This document shows positions 24,213 through 37,077 of a stretch of 64,000 bases of DNA, one piece after another. The notes under the pieces are model-generated. The model was not told the origin of the DNA. It did not search any database and worked only from the letters and a program-made list of their open reading frames with translations. The stretch spans positions 7,874,001 through 7,938,000 of the forward strand of contig NC_135143.1 of assembly GCF_051014445.1 (NCBI RefSeq), written 5' to 3'. Within the stretch, counting starts at the first letter, position 1. Each line of letters starts with the position of its first letter. The DNA comes from Colletes latitarsis (taxonomy: Eukaryota; Arthropoda; Insecta; Hymenoptera; Colletidae). A program made the translations under genes and the position numbers.

Positions 24213-26038
24213 CAGGGTGGGGTAGTAACTATTAGCACCTCAGATATCTTCGAAACTATAAGTTTCACAGAAATATTTGCTAAAGTAAAATGCACAGTAC
24301 GAAGGGCGCTATTGGGTGGCGATAATAGTTTTTTTTCAGGTGGAGGTACTTCGGACATTTGAAGGTCACATCCATTTTTTTAAATGGATCGGTATGTTTT
24401 TGCTTCCGTATTACGATAGAGGATCTTAAAACGAGTTCAACGACCTATTACACAAGGTCATTGAAGGTCATAGAAAGTAGAGAAAGGCGATAATACTTAC
24501 GGTTTTGGTAGTAAATGAAACATACGTATTGCCAACAGTAGAGGAATGCGTAATGCTTACCGTTTACTTTACTGAGAATAAACACTGCTTGAAGGACACT
24601 TTAATAGTTTGCAGAGTAAGATAAACATCATAAGATTAGTATCGATAAATCGGTCAATCCGGCACGATGTATCCGTTTGAAGAGCAGGTTGATATGCTTC
24701 TTATTTATGGCGAATGCCAACAAAATTCTGTAAGGGCGAAAAACTTGTATGCTGAACGATATCCACATCGGTCTCAGCCTTCGCGTCAAACATTTAAAAA
24801 TGTGTATGATAAACTTAGGCAAACCGGTAGTTTAAGTGTTCGTAAAAGTGAATGCTAGAAACGAGTAATTAACGAAGAAATGGAAATCGGTGTGCTCGCT
24901 AGTGTGTCTAGAAATTCTCATATTAGTTCGCGACAAATTGAACGCGAATCTGGCATTAGTAGGAGGAGCGTACTTCGCATTTTGCACCGTCACAAATTTC
25001 ATCCGTATCACGTTAGTCTTCACCAAGAATTGCATGGGAACGACTTCATGAATCGCGTTGAGTTTTGTCGATGGGCTATACGTCAGATTCAAAACAATGA
25101 GTTTTTTTTTAATACCGTCTTATTTACTGATGAAGCAACATTCACAAATCACGGGAATGTTAATTTGCATAACATGCATTTATGGGCAGCGGAAAATCCA
25201 CATTGGCTGCGACAGGTTGAACATCAAAAACAATGGTCTGTGAATGTATGGTGCGGTATCATAGGTGATAAAATTATTGGACCTTATTTTATCAATGGAA
25301 ATTTGAATGGCAACGTCTATGCTAATTTTATTAAGGATACATTAGGTCTTTTGCTAGAAGAGTTACCTTTATTTACACGACAAACCATGTGGTATCAACA
25401 TGATGGATGCCCAGCACATTATTCATCGATTGCGCGAAGGGAACTCGATGAAAAATTTCGAAATCGTTGGATTGGACGCGGCGGTCCAATATCGTAGCCA
25501 GCTCGTTCACCAGACATAACACCTTTAGATTTCTTTCTGTGGGGAACACTGAAAAAGAAAGTGTACAAAGAAGTACCAACTACATCTCACGATATGCAAC
25601 AGCGAATTATTGCAGCCTGTGCATCAATAAGTTCTGACGCTGTAAGACTTGCAAGTCAATCAATCGTAAAAAGAATCCAACGGTGCATTGAGAGTGATGG
25701 TCATCATTTCGAACACCTACTATAAACATGTTTCATTTACTACCAAAACCGTAAGTATTATCGCCTTTCTCTACTTTCTATGACCTTCAATGACCTTGTG
25801 TAATAGGTCATTGAACTCGTTTTAAGATCCTCTATCGTGATACGGAAGCAAAAACATACCGATCCATTTAAAAAAATGGATGTGACCTTCAAATGTCCGA
25901 AGTACCTCCACCTGCAAAAAAACTATTATCGCCACCCAATAGCGCCCTTCGTACTGTGCAATTTACTTTAGTAAATATTTCTGTGAAACTTATAGTTTCG
26001 AAGATATCTGAGGTGCTAATAGTTACTGCCCCACCCTG
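24213..26038 (+). mobile_element. DD41D Tc1/mariner-group transposon with 311-bp terminal repeats
   Basis: A complete 1826-bp element flanked by TA (24211-24212 and 26039-26040). Terminal inverted repeats occupy 24213-24523 and 25728-26038, starting CAGGGTGGGGTAGTAACTAT. I count 6 mismatches and no gaps in 311 positions. One transposase frame fills the space between them and its stop lies 2 bases before the right repeat. The near-identity of the repeats means insertion was recent. It lies in the large intron of the ADAMTS-like gene. Confidence 0.95.
24667..25725 (+). pseudogene. DD41D transposase, two in-frame amber stops
   Basis: A 1059-nt frame of 352 codons plus stop, beginning MYPFEEQVDMLLIYG. 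The N-terminal third is a helix-turn-helix region of the type found in this transposase group, and the rest is a DDE domain. Catalytic aspartates are at codon 155 (LFTDEATF), 246 (YQHDGCPAHY) and 288 (SPDITPLDFFLWG). The last two are separated by 41 residues, which defines the DD41D group. Two TAG codons break the frame: codon 64 (24856-24858) and codon 277 (25495-25497). At the second, a tryptophan would be expected before PARSPD, consistent with a single G-to-A change. No frameshift is present and all three catalytic residues are kept. So this copy is disabled by two point changes, unless suppressed. It probably depended on the flanking 311-bp repeats for binding. Confidence 0.93.
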
Positions 26039-26040
26039 TA

Positions 26041-27589
26041 TATTAAAAACCATACTATTTGTAATTCTTATTGACTACAGCAACTATCTACAGTTTTGAA
26101 GTCTGATTTAATTCTACTGTCAATATATAATATCAATTGTGATTTCAACATGTTGACTACCATGGTGATCACTATTGTTTATAAATTTTTAAATAATGCA
26201 TATCAATTTTCTATGAATTATAGCCATTCTAGATGAGAGTGAAAAATTACATAATGCTCGTAAAAATCTAAGAAAACTATCGACTTTGAGATTACATATC
26301 TTATTTAATTTCAAAAACAAGAAAACTCTTATTTTCACATAGAATATAACATATTTCAATAAAACGAAAACTCTGACACGCAGTACAAAGGCGATTGATT
26401 TGCTTTGAAGCGACCTATACACGGATGTCTCGATACGTCCGGCCTTGCTGATTATTTTCCCTGATGTTGTCTCGACGGAAAAGCTCCTGGAATACCAGGA
26501 AAGCAGATGCTCGATGAACGCGTCCCATTCGATAAAGTCTCGTTATTCCTGTTTTTCGTTCCTTCACTGCAATTTTCTGACGCTCATTTGTCGTCCGGAG
26601 ATAATTGGGACAGATCGTTGCTCTTCTAAAGAGCAACATTCGTGAAAAGGGAAGCACAGAAAGGTACAAACGAAATAAGTTCATTGGCATAAGATGGACC
26701 ATGGTCAAAAGTAACGGGCTTGACTTTGGAATACAATTTCGTGAGAACTGTTACAGTTAGAATAAAATTATTTATACTTCAAGTTAGCTCACATCTGTAA
26801 CAAATTATTCAAATCGTAAGATTAGTCTCGTGATAATGAAAATGAAGAAAAACTAACCCTTATTTTGGGATAGTCGTAACTCTGAACATGTCTCTGAACT
26901 CTGATTAAAAACGTTCACCGATGAAATGCTTAAAATTGCTATCATTGTAATACTCGAAAAGGCTAGATTAAAAATTGCAAACGAGGAAAAGCATATACTG
27001 GCAAATTAAATTATTTTTATTGCAATTTTAAGTCGCTAAAGAAGAGAAACTTCGTGTATCTAGGTTGTTAGAATATCGATGTTTATTAATTGTATTATTT
27101 ATTCTAGAACCAACAGTTGCCCGAGCATTCATGATATATTTTTAAACCTTTAACGGTTTAGTCTACCAACAAAATGGTCTAGAATGATATTGTTTCAAAG
27201 GAGAGTATCGAATTCCTCTGATAGAAACAGAGCTTTGTTAAGATTGAATAGGAGAGTTGGATCGCAAGATTAATTACCAAATTTGTTGGGAAGGTGTTTA
27301 AGGACTTGGGAATATGCCATGCAAGTCGTACCCGCCCCTTTAAAGCGAGAGACATTAGCTTCTCGCATGATTTAGTACAAGATGGATTGCTGGATTAATT
27401 ACTGAATCTGTTGAACAACTGCGAGTATTATGTATAAGTAATGACAATACACATTTGTTTGGAACACTGCAAGTGGAAGGATCATGTAAACATTTAGAAA
27501 AAGTCGCAGAAAAGTTCCAATAATATGAAATAACAGCGTGTTGTGCATTTTCTTCTTTTATTTATTAAATATTTCTCAATGCCGACTTT
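26041..27589. other. Intronic sequence without recognised genes
   Basis: AT-rich, with a CpG-richer patch at about 26400-26720 that holds open frames on both strands but no recognisable domain. A diverged ATGTTGACTACC end lies at about 26149. No exon was supported. Confidence 0.5.
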
Positions 27590-28054
27590 ATAAAAACAGT
27601 CTTAAATAAATCTTGGCCGATAAAATTAAATTTTTTCTCAACACTCAACAGCACGCTTCTCCATTTCTTCGTCCAATGCACATGTTGCTTCACAAATTGC
27701 CACTTTACCTTTTTATGTGTCTTTATTAAAGGTGGCTTCTTCTGTAGTTTCTTTCATTGAAAATGTTTACATTGTTGCAGGGCACGTTGCACATTTCTAA
27801 CATTTGTTTATATCCCAGAAATTTCAGCAATCTCCCTTGAATTCACCTATGCATTCGATGCTGCTTTCATAATTACACGTTTATTGCGTGTTGTTAAAGG
27901 TGTCGGTCGTCCAGAGCGACTTTCTTTTCCATAACTTTGTGGATTTTTCAGTGAATTGTGAATAAACTTTCCGGACTTCTATTATCAGCTCTGAATATTT
28001 CCGAAACTAAAATTGTTTATATTTCTGCAACTGTTAGCTTTTTCCACGACCCAT
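27590..28054 (-). pseudogene. Tc1/Tc3-type transposase pseudogene
   Basis: Read on the minus strand from an ATG at 28054 (MGRGKS), with frame changes and stops. Recognisable pieces in order are a KVYSQF / NPQSYGK-like segment, SGRPTPLTTRNKRVIMKAAS, EIAEISGI, TNVRNVQRALQQC, KKLQKKPPLIKTHKKVK and HVHWTKKW. These correspond to the two helix-turn-helix subdomains and the linker of Tc3-like transposases. The first catalytic motif, normally SDEKKFN, reads SVEKKFN, so the aspartate is lost. Sequence after this motif is not readable as transposase. Terminal repeats were not found. It is an old dead copy in the large intron. Confidence 0.8.
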
Positions 28055-28588
28055 CTTTCACAAATATTTCAAATAAACTATATACTATGTGTACTACACT
28101 TTGTTACAAACGATTATTCACTGTCACTTGTTCATGTTCAATTGAGAAGTAAAAACATGTGACGTGTGTTATTATTTTGTTCGATTAGTTTACTATGAAA
28201 TGTACAATCACAATATCAACAAAGAGGGGCAGTAGCTCACATTTACATGTTAATAATAATTGAAGAGGTATACGGAATAGTTTTCTCATGAATATTACTA
28301 AATTTACAAAGTGCTATTCTTGTGTCGCGGACTGTAAGTGCTGTCTTAAACGTTGGGATATTGAATGGGCTGGCAAGGAGCGTATAGCATATAGAAATAG
28401 GTGGTCGATCTGTACAAAGCATAATTAAATCAAGTTATTTGCCTACCAGGCTCTGCCTTAGACGTCGAGACATCGAGAGATCGGTGGAGGAATGTGTATG
28501 TATATGAGAGTTGGTCGAGTACTTGTGAGAGAGCGTAGCGCTCTGTTGGCGAGTGCTGGAACTGTCTCCGCGCGCGACAGTGGCTGTC

Positions 28589-28622
28589 AAAGTGTTAATG
28601 TGAAAATTAACACGCTTGACGC
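28589..28622. repeat. Two TTAA-element ends facing away from each other
   Basis: GGCTGTCAAAGTG-TTAA (TTAA at 28595-28598) is followed 8 bases later by TTAA-CACGCTTGACGCC (28607-28610). Each is a terminus of the CACKTTGACWGCC family, one closing an element to the left and one opening an element to the right. Their partner ends were not located. Confidence 0.5.
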
Positions 28623-28624
28623 CC

Positions 28625-31391
28625 TTTGCTCGCAGCACAATGTCACTAACATCTAGACACGTATCCGTTTTCTTTCAATTCCCGTGACAGGACGGTTCTG
28701 AATACTGTTTCGATCATCGATTCCGCGCTGTCAGATCGCAAGATTAACCGTCAAATTTGCCGGAAGGCGGATAATGGAATTTAATTGGGAGTGTATCTCT
28801 AGCGCGACACGGAATAATGGCCGCTGAAATATTTAGTGGCTTAATACACAGTTGCGGGTAGGCAGCGGTTTAGGATTCCCGGCCCTCTTGGGGGATGGCT
28901 GAAACGCCGACCACTTGCCTGGCCTGCCTGAACCAAATTAAACTAAATTCTCGGCCGTGGCAATTAGCGCCAATTTACCGTTGACGAGCCCCACTCCACC
29001 GGTGATTTATTAACGGTCGTACCCGTTAACGTTGCAATCACCTCCCGCAACGTCTGGATTTTTAAGTACCGAACACCGATCGATCGCGGTCTTTTGCTTT
29101 GCAACGCAAATATTCGTAATTAACGACGAACACCGGCTGTTCAATTATTCATATTCCAATTACGACTATTGTAGCGGAGTAATCTTATTTCGTGCAGCGT
29201 TTCGGGCGACGTTTTTATTTGAACCCTACTGCGCATTCGGCGGCCATCTTTCACTTTCAGACGCGTTCAACTCTCTCGTTCTTACTATTTTTTCTAGACT
29301 ATATCGAAAAATGTCATTCAATAGAGAAAGGCAAGCTCGAGGATCCTCAAGGGGATATTCTGCTGTAAAACACAGTATTTTTGAGTCTTTGATCATTTTT
29401 TGGCAAAAAATACAACTTTCTTTGTTCGTATTCCACAGACATAGTTATTGATGTTTATGGAACGTGCAGAAATATTTTCAAAGTAAAATGATCGTAATTC
29501 TGTGTGTTTTAAAACATAATAATAGAACAAAATCTTATGGTATTCATGGTTTCAGTTATTCTATGTATTGTAAAATTATGCAATAATTTTTACAATTCTT
29601 TTTAACAATTATATCACGTACTTGGCAAAGTAATAATTCTTATTCTTAACCTTAGGGCACATATACTTAGATTTAACTCGAGTAAAATTTTCGTGGTTAG
29701 AAATAACTATTGTTTATACTATTCCAAAAGGCAATAATTTGTATTGAACAGCAGGTCATAAAACATCGATTTGCTAATTCCTTGTGCGCTTATTTAAGAA
29801 TTGAATAACATAATGAAGATTGACAAGGTAAACGATAGATAACAATGAAAACACAAAGAAAGTTTTCCAACATGTTTCGAGTATACTCGTTCAGCAAACG
29901 AATCGACTTCTGCTTGTTCGAAAAGCTGGCGATCTCGGTTGACCAGCTCGGCGCTTCAGTCAGTACACATCGTGTACCAGCCACAACTATACTAATTAAT
30001 TATTCGAGCTAGTATTTGTGTTTCAAAGGTTTCGAAAAGCATCCCTGGAAATTCGACCGGATAAAGAGGAAAATGTGTCGCGAATCAGTCGCGTGACTTA
30101 CCTTTTGCAGAAAGTTAAACGAGAGTTCGAGTAAATTGAGCCACTCGAGATTCTGGCTGGAGCGGTGTTAATGTAGGAGTTCTTGGATACGTGCGTTATC
30201 GAAGTACCAAAGTTTTCACGCCTTGGACGCATATAATAACGTTAAAGAGTCGGCGATAATAGAGAACTTCTACTTTGTGGAATTTTCATACATCAGTCTG
30301 CCAAGTCTTTGTCGCGCGCTGTGAACGTATTCTAGTGAGAAGTGCGTGTTTTTAAACTTTCTTGGGGAATTTTTTGTAAATTAACATCTTTTATTAAATT
30401 TTATTCACGAATAACTAATAAAAATTTTACATTCAATTTATTGAAGGTAGAGGTGTCCAAGTGCCACTTGAAAATACAAATCGAATCAGGCTTAGCTTAA
30501 TTGTTTAAGCAATCTCGATTGTTCAAAAAAACTTGATCATCCAAATAAATTTGATTATTCAAACAAACTTAGTAAATAACTCTAGAAATTAAAAAAATAT
30601 CTTTTTATTTAAATAACTTGGGGAGGTTTGATGTTTGAATAATTTGTTTGCTGGAAAGTGAGTAAAAGTTAAAAAATGATTTAAAATTTTTAATTTCTTT
30701 GAGTTTAGAATAAGATGATTTTGGAACAAGGGTGAAAATCACATTTTGTATAAACAATCAAGTTGTCCAAACATTTGAATAGATTGAATTTTCTCAAGAT
30801 TGATCAAATATTCAAACTGCTTGAGTAATAAAATACTTGACTTGGTTTGAAGAAATGAGTTTTATTTTGGTTTAAATTTCAAGTACTTGGATAGTTCTAA
30901 TTCAAGGATTTTTTAAATCCCCATCTTATCGTAACTTTTTGAAGATGTGTTCTCGTTTTTCGAGTCCATCTCTAGGTCATCTTTGGGAATATTATACATA
31001 AAAATAAGCTTTTAATGTAGATAATTGGTCATGTAAAATGTAATATTCATTCTTTAACAAAATAATAATAATAGTAAGTCACATTTCCTTTTAATATCTG
31101 CAAACTTTCAAATTAATCGGTTCAGCTATGCTTGATAAATCCGTGTCGTCATCTCCAAGAACATAATTTAATAGAAAAATGTATTTCAAACATTGCATGA
31201 AGTTAATCACCGTCTCGATACTGCGTTTTCTGAATCTGTGTAACTTAAAAAATTTCAGAATATTTATCTTAATATTCCACCGAAATATTCGTAAACTCTT
31301 GAATTTTTCCAGTATGTAATAAAAAAAATCGAGTTTTTCGTCCCGAAAAATGGGAATACTTAAGAAGATCTTCTAGAGTCAAGTGCGTTTT
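28625..31391. other. Intronic sequence without recognised genes
   Basis: CpG-rich to about 29330, then AT-rich. Nothing with a recognisable domain, RNA fold or transposon end was found. A coding claim for the 139-residue open frame at 29032-29451 is not supported. Confidence 0.5.
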
Positions 31392-31395
31392 TTAA

Positions 31396-31612
31396 CACTA
31401 GGTTTACGGACACTCGTTGCGCATATTTTTATTATAATTCGCTACGTTGACAGTTGCATTAAAATGTAGGTTTTCTTTTAATTACAGGATACATCCATAT
31501 CATTACATCAATTCAATTCAACATAAATTGCTAACAAATAATATTTATGAGTCTTATAACGTTAAGTTTAGAATCTGAATGCGTCAAATTGACGCGTACC
31601 GTAAACCTAGTG
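31396..31612. mobile_element. TTAA-type MITE, 217 bp
   Basis: Exact TTAA duplications at 31392-31395 and 31613-31616 flank perfectly inverted ends CACTAGGTTTACGG. The interior is non-coding. It is the cleanest member of the CACTAGRTTTACGG subfamily; a solo left end lies at 20113. The TTAA target is typical of piggyBac-type transposition. Confidence 0.88.
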
Positions 31613-31619
31613 TTAAACT

Positions 31620-33792
31620 TACTTGGAGAATCTTTTGCAAATAATCTATAACACTTTTTGTAATCAAATATACAAGATTTATGTATACATATGTTTTAGT
31701 GACGCTTAAAAATTTGTTGAGAGAAAGAAACTTAAAATTGCTAGCAGTGCATATTTTTTTTATCTTTCATACGAGTACTCAAAATAGATCACTTTTTTTC
31801 CATAATTGCTCTTCTACAGCAACAGAGGTTTATGAGTTCTCTATTTTTGTTAGATCTTTCACAGGCATTCTGAACGATTTATTGAACAAATTCTTCAGAA
31901 ATAAGTACGTGACCGACGAAAACAAGAACGATTAGAACGTGTTCGTTACAACTTTTCTACGCGTCGATTAAATAACTATTGTCTTCTAATTATAAAAAAA
32001 AATGTCAACAGTAATTTTTTTGGATCGACGTAGGGTTATTACGTGACGCGAGCACCTATGTCAACAAGATACATACTAAAAAGCAGGGAGAACACAGAAA
32101 CAAATTTGTTTTCCGCCTCTCTTGAAATTCTCCAACGCTCTGAAAAGCACGAATGCGAATTGATAACGGAAATTTCTACCTCGTAGAATGAAAATGTCTG
32201 CTTCTCGTTTGTTTCGTTGTGTTTCAGCCTAGGGATTTTAAATTTGAGGGAATGGAGGAACATAACGACCGTTGATTATAACTTTTCGGTAGAAACTCGT
32301 GAAATTAGAGTCAACATTAACTCGAAATTAACATCACGTGCAACCTGTTTTATTAATATCAAAAATCACTGTGCCATGGCCCATTACTCGAATAGCAATC
32401 TCATATCTATTTAAATTTTGTTTTGCTAATGATGCAAGTTTCACTATCGATAAATTTTCTCTTAGTATGTCCTGTTGTCTTAAACATGGAACAGGATGGT
32501 TCAAAATCGAAACATCTTCTATATGGCTAATTTTTCAGCGATTGTATCTGTCTCGATCTTCCTATTATTTTCAGATAGTCATTCTTGCATGTTAAGTTTA
32601 TGAGTATGAACGAATGAGATTGTTTATTAGTTGGAACAAGGATTAAAAACTCATTAAATATTCTATATATTAAACATAGTTTATATTATAAAGTAAAGGA
32701 TTATTTAAAAATTCCATCATTTTCTGGCATTTTTCCCATTTACTGAACACTATGTATTGCAACAGATTAAAATTTCCCCTCTTCCTTACTTTTCTTACAT
32801 TTCTCTACTTTTTGCGGAGCCTTGAGTAATTTTCAAAATTCTCTTTATACAGGGTGAATCACCACAAATTGCCATCTAGAGTCACGTCATTCTTATTAAG
32901 GGTAGCAAAAAATGTTTCAGATAAATTTGAGTGGTTTTGCGAGGGGCATATTCTGACGTGTAAAGTTAACGTAACAAATGTTAGTCATTGCAATAGTCGA
33001 TGCATCTTGATATCTTTGATAAAACAGTATTAAGAGTTTAGTAAAAAATCGTATATTTACTATAGGAATTTCTCCACACGAAGCATTGAAATTTTTGGAA
33101 ACAAAATTTAAATTAACTGTTTTCATTAATGGATTATCAAAAGCGAACAAACTCGTCAGGAAAGTTCTGCGTCGATCAAACGATAGAAAGATATTTTCGA
33201 GATAAATAAACCTCACGTGGATTCCCCGAAAATAAACGTCGAGGCTGATCGGCGAGACTTTCGTGGACATCGAACCATAATTTCGATCACAAAGGAACAG
33301 GTCCTATATACACACGCCTCTGTACGATTCAACGACGTGCTGCGTTTTCAGCGCGGCTGTATATCCAGTAAGAATGGTTTGCGGCGAGTTTTTGCCCGAA
33401 CTTCGTCGCCGACGTAGTGTCTGCTCGTCCGGCGAACGATTCTCATCGGGAGCGAGCTTTAAATCGTCGCTTTTTATCCCCCTTTCCTTTATCTCGACAA
33501 AGAACAGGCCGTATCGTTCGGAGAACTAAGATTGTTTCTTCGAAAAAATATCCTCCGGACGTATACCCCTTCCTTCTCGTTATACCGCCCGATCGTTACG
33601 TTTTATCGAGAACGGTTTAGTCGACGACGACATTCGCGTTATAAATCGGGAAAACACGCTTTTTTCTCGAACACTGTGTATAATTGGGCAGCAAGCGATT
33701 ACTTTGCGACCACTTTCGAAGTTTATTATTAAACGTAAACGCGACAAACTTAACCCTTCAATTGTTTCTTTATTAAAAACACAGTACGCTCA
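31620..33792. other. Intronic sequence with one solo transposon end
   Basis: Mostly AT-rich; CpG-rich at about 33200-33700. At 32848-32900 TA is followed by CAGGGTGAATCACCACAAAT, a terminus of the Tc1/mariner-like kind, but no inverted partner is visible. No exon was supported. Confidence 0.5.
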
Positions 33793-34465
33793 TGTAGGAT
33801 TTAACGAAGAGAATTGTATTTGGAACAAATGTACAAATGATATAATTATGCAGGGTGTTCGGCCACCTGTGGGAAAAATTTTAATGGAAGATTCTAGAGG
33901 CCAAAATAAGACGAAAATCAAGAATACCAATTTGTTGATTGAGGCTTCGTTAAAAAGTTATTAAAATTTAAAGTTCCGCCAGTAAAACGCTAACTTGAGA
34001 ACAGCTACGTGCGCGTGATAGTGGTTCTCACTCAGCATGAGAGACTCTACTCACTGACGTATCGACAACCTTACAGTTTTCTGAATAAGAGCCACTATCG
34101 CGCGTACGCAGCTGTTCTCAAGTTGCCGTTCTACTGGCGGAACTTTAAATTTTAATAACTTTTTAACGAAGCCTCAATCAACAAATTGGTATTCTTGATT
34201 TTCGTCTTATTTTGTCCTCTGGAATCTTCCATTAAAATTTTTCCCACGGGTGGCCGAACACCTTGTATAAACGAATTTGACACACACGAAGCACACAATC
34301 TTTTTATACAAATTAATATCATACAAGTTTCGTTCTTCCTGTTGTCTCGCTGTCCCTGATTACCCATTCCTTCACGAACAAAACACTTTCAACCCGTTTG
34401 CAGATAAATTAACATTCAACAAAACTATAGCGCGGCACAAATATATTCAATACAAATCTCCTACA
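33793..34465 (-). mobile_element. LTR-like sequence, split by a modular element
   Basis: The ends are TGTAGGATTTAACG and, inverted, TGTAGGAGATTTG. The outer parts (about 33793-33848 and 34270-34465) match the solo LTR at 39772-40077 in opposite orientation, with the modular element 33851-34265 inserted between them. The TGTAGGA / TCCTACA termini fit an LTR retrotransposon. No matching target duplication is visible at the outer edges, and no internal retroviral-type genes adjoin it. Confidence 0.65.
33851..34265. mobile_element. Modular CAGGGTGTTCGG element, copy c (T-palindrome-T)
   Basis: The terminal T blocks are as in the other copies, but P and Q are absent. Instead the T blocks are followed by an inverted pair (about 33963-34010 and 34095-34150, AGTTCCGCCAGTA and inverse). 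The whole 415-bp element is thus one near-palindrome with a loop of about 80 bp. TA follows the right end (34266-34267). Confidence 0.8.
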
Positions 34466-37077
34466 GTAACAAATATTAATTTCACGTAATCTAATCGAAT
34501 TGAAATGTTCATCTTTTATTCGATCGAAATTTTTCATTCCTTTCAATTTTCATGAATCTTTAACATTTTCTGATCTTGAAAACTTGCACCTGGCCTTGCA
34601 AACAGATCCTTAAATTTCTATGGAGCAAAAATTAGACGAGTTTTTATATCAGATCAATTTATCCTATTTTCTTGAAAATGCTGCTGCATAAATTTTGATA
34701 TGTTGCATGGAGTTCTGATGGAAAATTATTTCGCCATTAGGCCAAATTATTTTGAAATTTTCGAATCGTGTAAAATTATTAAAGGAATTAATCAATTTCC
34801 AAATCCTTCGATTATAAAAGATATACAAAAAAATATATAAAAAAGAGCTATTAAAAGAATTATAGTAAATGCACGAGTAGTAACAACTGAATTGTAAATT
34901 TGTTCGTAGGGGACTAGAAATTTTAACTACAAACATTTCCATACATTTTGACTTACACAATGATTCAAAGAAAAGTACAATATAGTACAAAACTTCATTT
35001 ATTTCTTTTTTTGTAAGATTTCTATATAAATTTCCAAATACCAATTTACGTGAATTTTAATTTTTGTACACTGCCTTTTTAGTATTGCACAAATATTCGT
35101 TTATTCTACAAATATTTGCACTTCGAGATTCGTTACTAATATGAACGACTAGCAAATGCAATTTTATAATGTGACTTCTAAAAAAAAAAAAATAAATTAT
35201 AAATACCTATAATTTAAAATTTATTTATATATTTTCTAAATTCAATTTGTGTTATTGCAAATGAAAATTGATTCCTGCTATAGTATGTATTATGTTTGTT
35301 GTCATAGCGATACCAGTGGAGTGCAAAGGATTAATAAAATAGATTAAATATTTTTGTAAGTAAATGTTAAAATTTAATCTCTTATTTTTATTATTGCACA
35401 TAAGTTCTACGAACTAAATACTGTTATTTGAGTATTTATACAAACTTATTTTCAGGTTCATACTTTGAAATACCTAATTTAGTTCATTTTGTTCACTTTT
35501 TTGTTCATTTAAATTGTATTGTGTTTCAGTACATTTAGGTATTGATATTTTATAAAACGAGTTTGTTTCTGACAAAATAGTTTTTAAAAACACAAGGAAA
35601 AAGTAAATATACAGATTTCAGTCTGCGTTAGATTTGAAACGTCACGCGTTGCTGAAATAATAAATCATTAGAGTTGTCCCCTTGCAGCTACGTAAGAGTT
35701 CACGATTGTTTGAATTTTCGGGGTTGGAAATCATCCCTCATCCGCCGTAAATTGCCGCGAATTTTCTGTACCGCGCGAGGATCGAAGGAAGAACAAAACC
35801 ATATTCCGCGGGCGTGGGAGATAAACTGTCCTGGTTCTTGGCTGCAACCAGTCGTAATTTCCAGTCGGAATGTTACAACAAGTATCATCGAGTGGAACAG
35901 GGAGTTGTTCTAGAGCCATGAATTCGCATTTCGGGAAACAGTAAAAGTCGAGGAATTCCGTTAAATAACTTTTTCAGGAGCACGATGCCTCGGAAGAACC
36001 GGTGATATACCTTTCCCCGTCCGATCTCTCCGTGACTTCTACTTTATGGCCAGCACATCGTTCCGCAGAGTTTTCTTACGACGACTCTGATCGCAACGAG
36101 CGTAAGAAGCAGCCTTTACGTCCTCGTAATCCATCCCCTCGGAAAAAGAGTCATATCGTCGGACGAATTGTTTGTCCAAAAGTCAGCCAGTGCTCACTCG
36201 TTTCCTCCGGCAGCTCTTTTGCCTTTTTTTCGGTGGTACGCGAATCGACCTAGCGATAAAAAATGAAAAATGCGCGGAATAAATCGCGGAACACGCCGCT
36301 AATACGGAACAGGGAGAAAACGTTCCGTGATATACACTTTTCCATGTATTTCCGACGGGATTTAACGAGGATCCAGGAGAAGATGGAGTGTCACGATAAA
36401 AGAACAGATTTTTCTAATTATTTCTAATATAATAATAATAGTGGAAAAGTGGCATAAAGGAGAAGGAAACGTCGATCAACTATCAGAGAGATTTTCTTGG
36501 TTTTAATGAATTTAAAATTTTACTCGAGAGGATGTCGAGAATCTAAAGTGGTAATTTGAAAATTTTTTAAATATAATTTAAGAAATTATAAAATTCCTAC
36601 GGTGAAATTAGATTACTATTTCGTTGATATATTCTACAATTTTGTTTTAGACGTGTATATTTGGAGACGTGTAATTTAATTTAAATGATTTAATGTTTTT
36701 ACGAAAGGAATGTACAGAAATTACATAATACAATTACATAAATATTAGTAAAAGTTTTAAGTAAGTATTTTGTTTTACATGAAAAATCCAATTTGAACAT
36801 GTTGTCATTTATGATGTATGTTATTTTGGAGGTTAAGAATTATAAATTTTATTTATTTTTAATCAAGCTGAGCAATTTTCATAAATTTGTCTATCTTGCA
36901 AAAATTAACATTTCTGCACAGATTTTAAATTACTGTGTCTCTTAAATACAAAGCGACCCCCTGGAGGAATTTTTACGACCATGATCTCTACAGAGTTAAT
37001 TTCGGTATGTTCACATTCCAGAAAACACCAAGTATGACCTGCATTTCTACTTGGTTGAGAGCAATAATAAAAAGCAA
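34466..37077. other. Intronic sequence without recognised genes
   Basis: Strongly AT-rich from 34500 to 35640, then a CpG-rich island at about 35650-36400 with open frames on both strands and no recognisable domain. No exon was supported. Confidence 0.5.

Noticed and set aside
33704..34367. Open frames sharing the ending KIKNTNLLIEASLKSY, also seen near 37.1 and 55.9 kb
   Set aside because: The shared peptide is the translation of terminal block T of the modular element, read in several copies and both directions; it is not a gene family.
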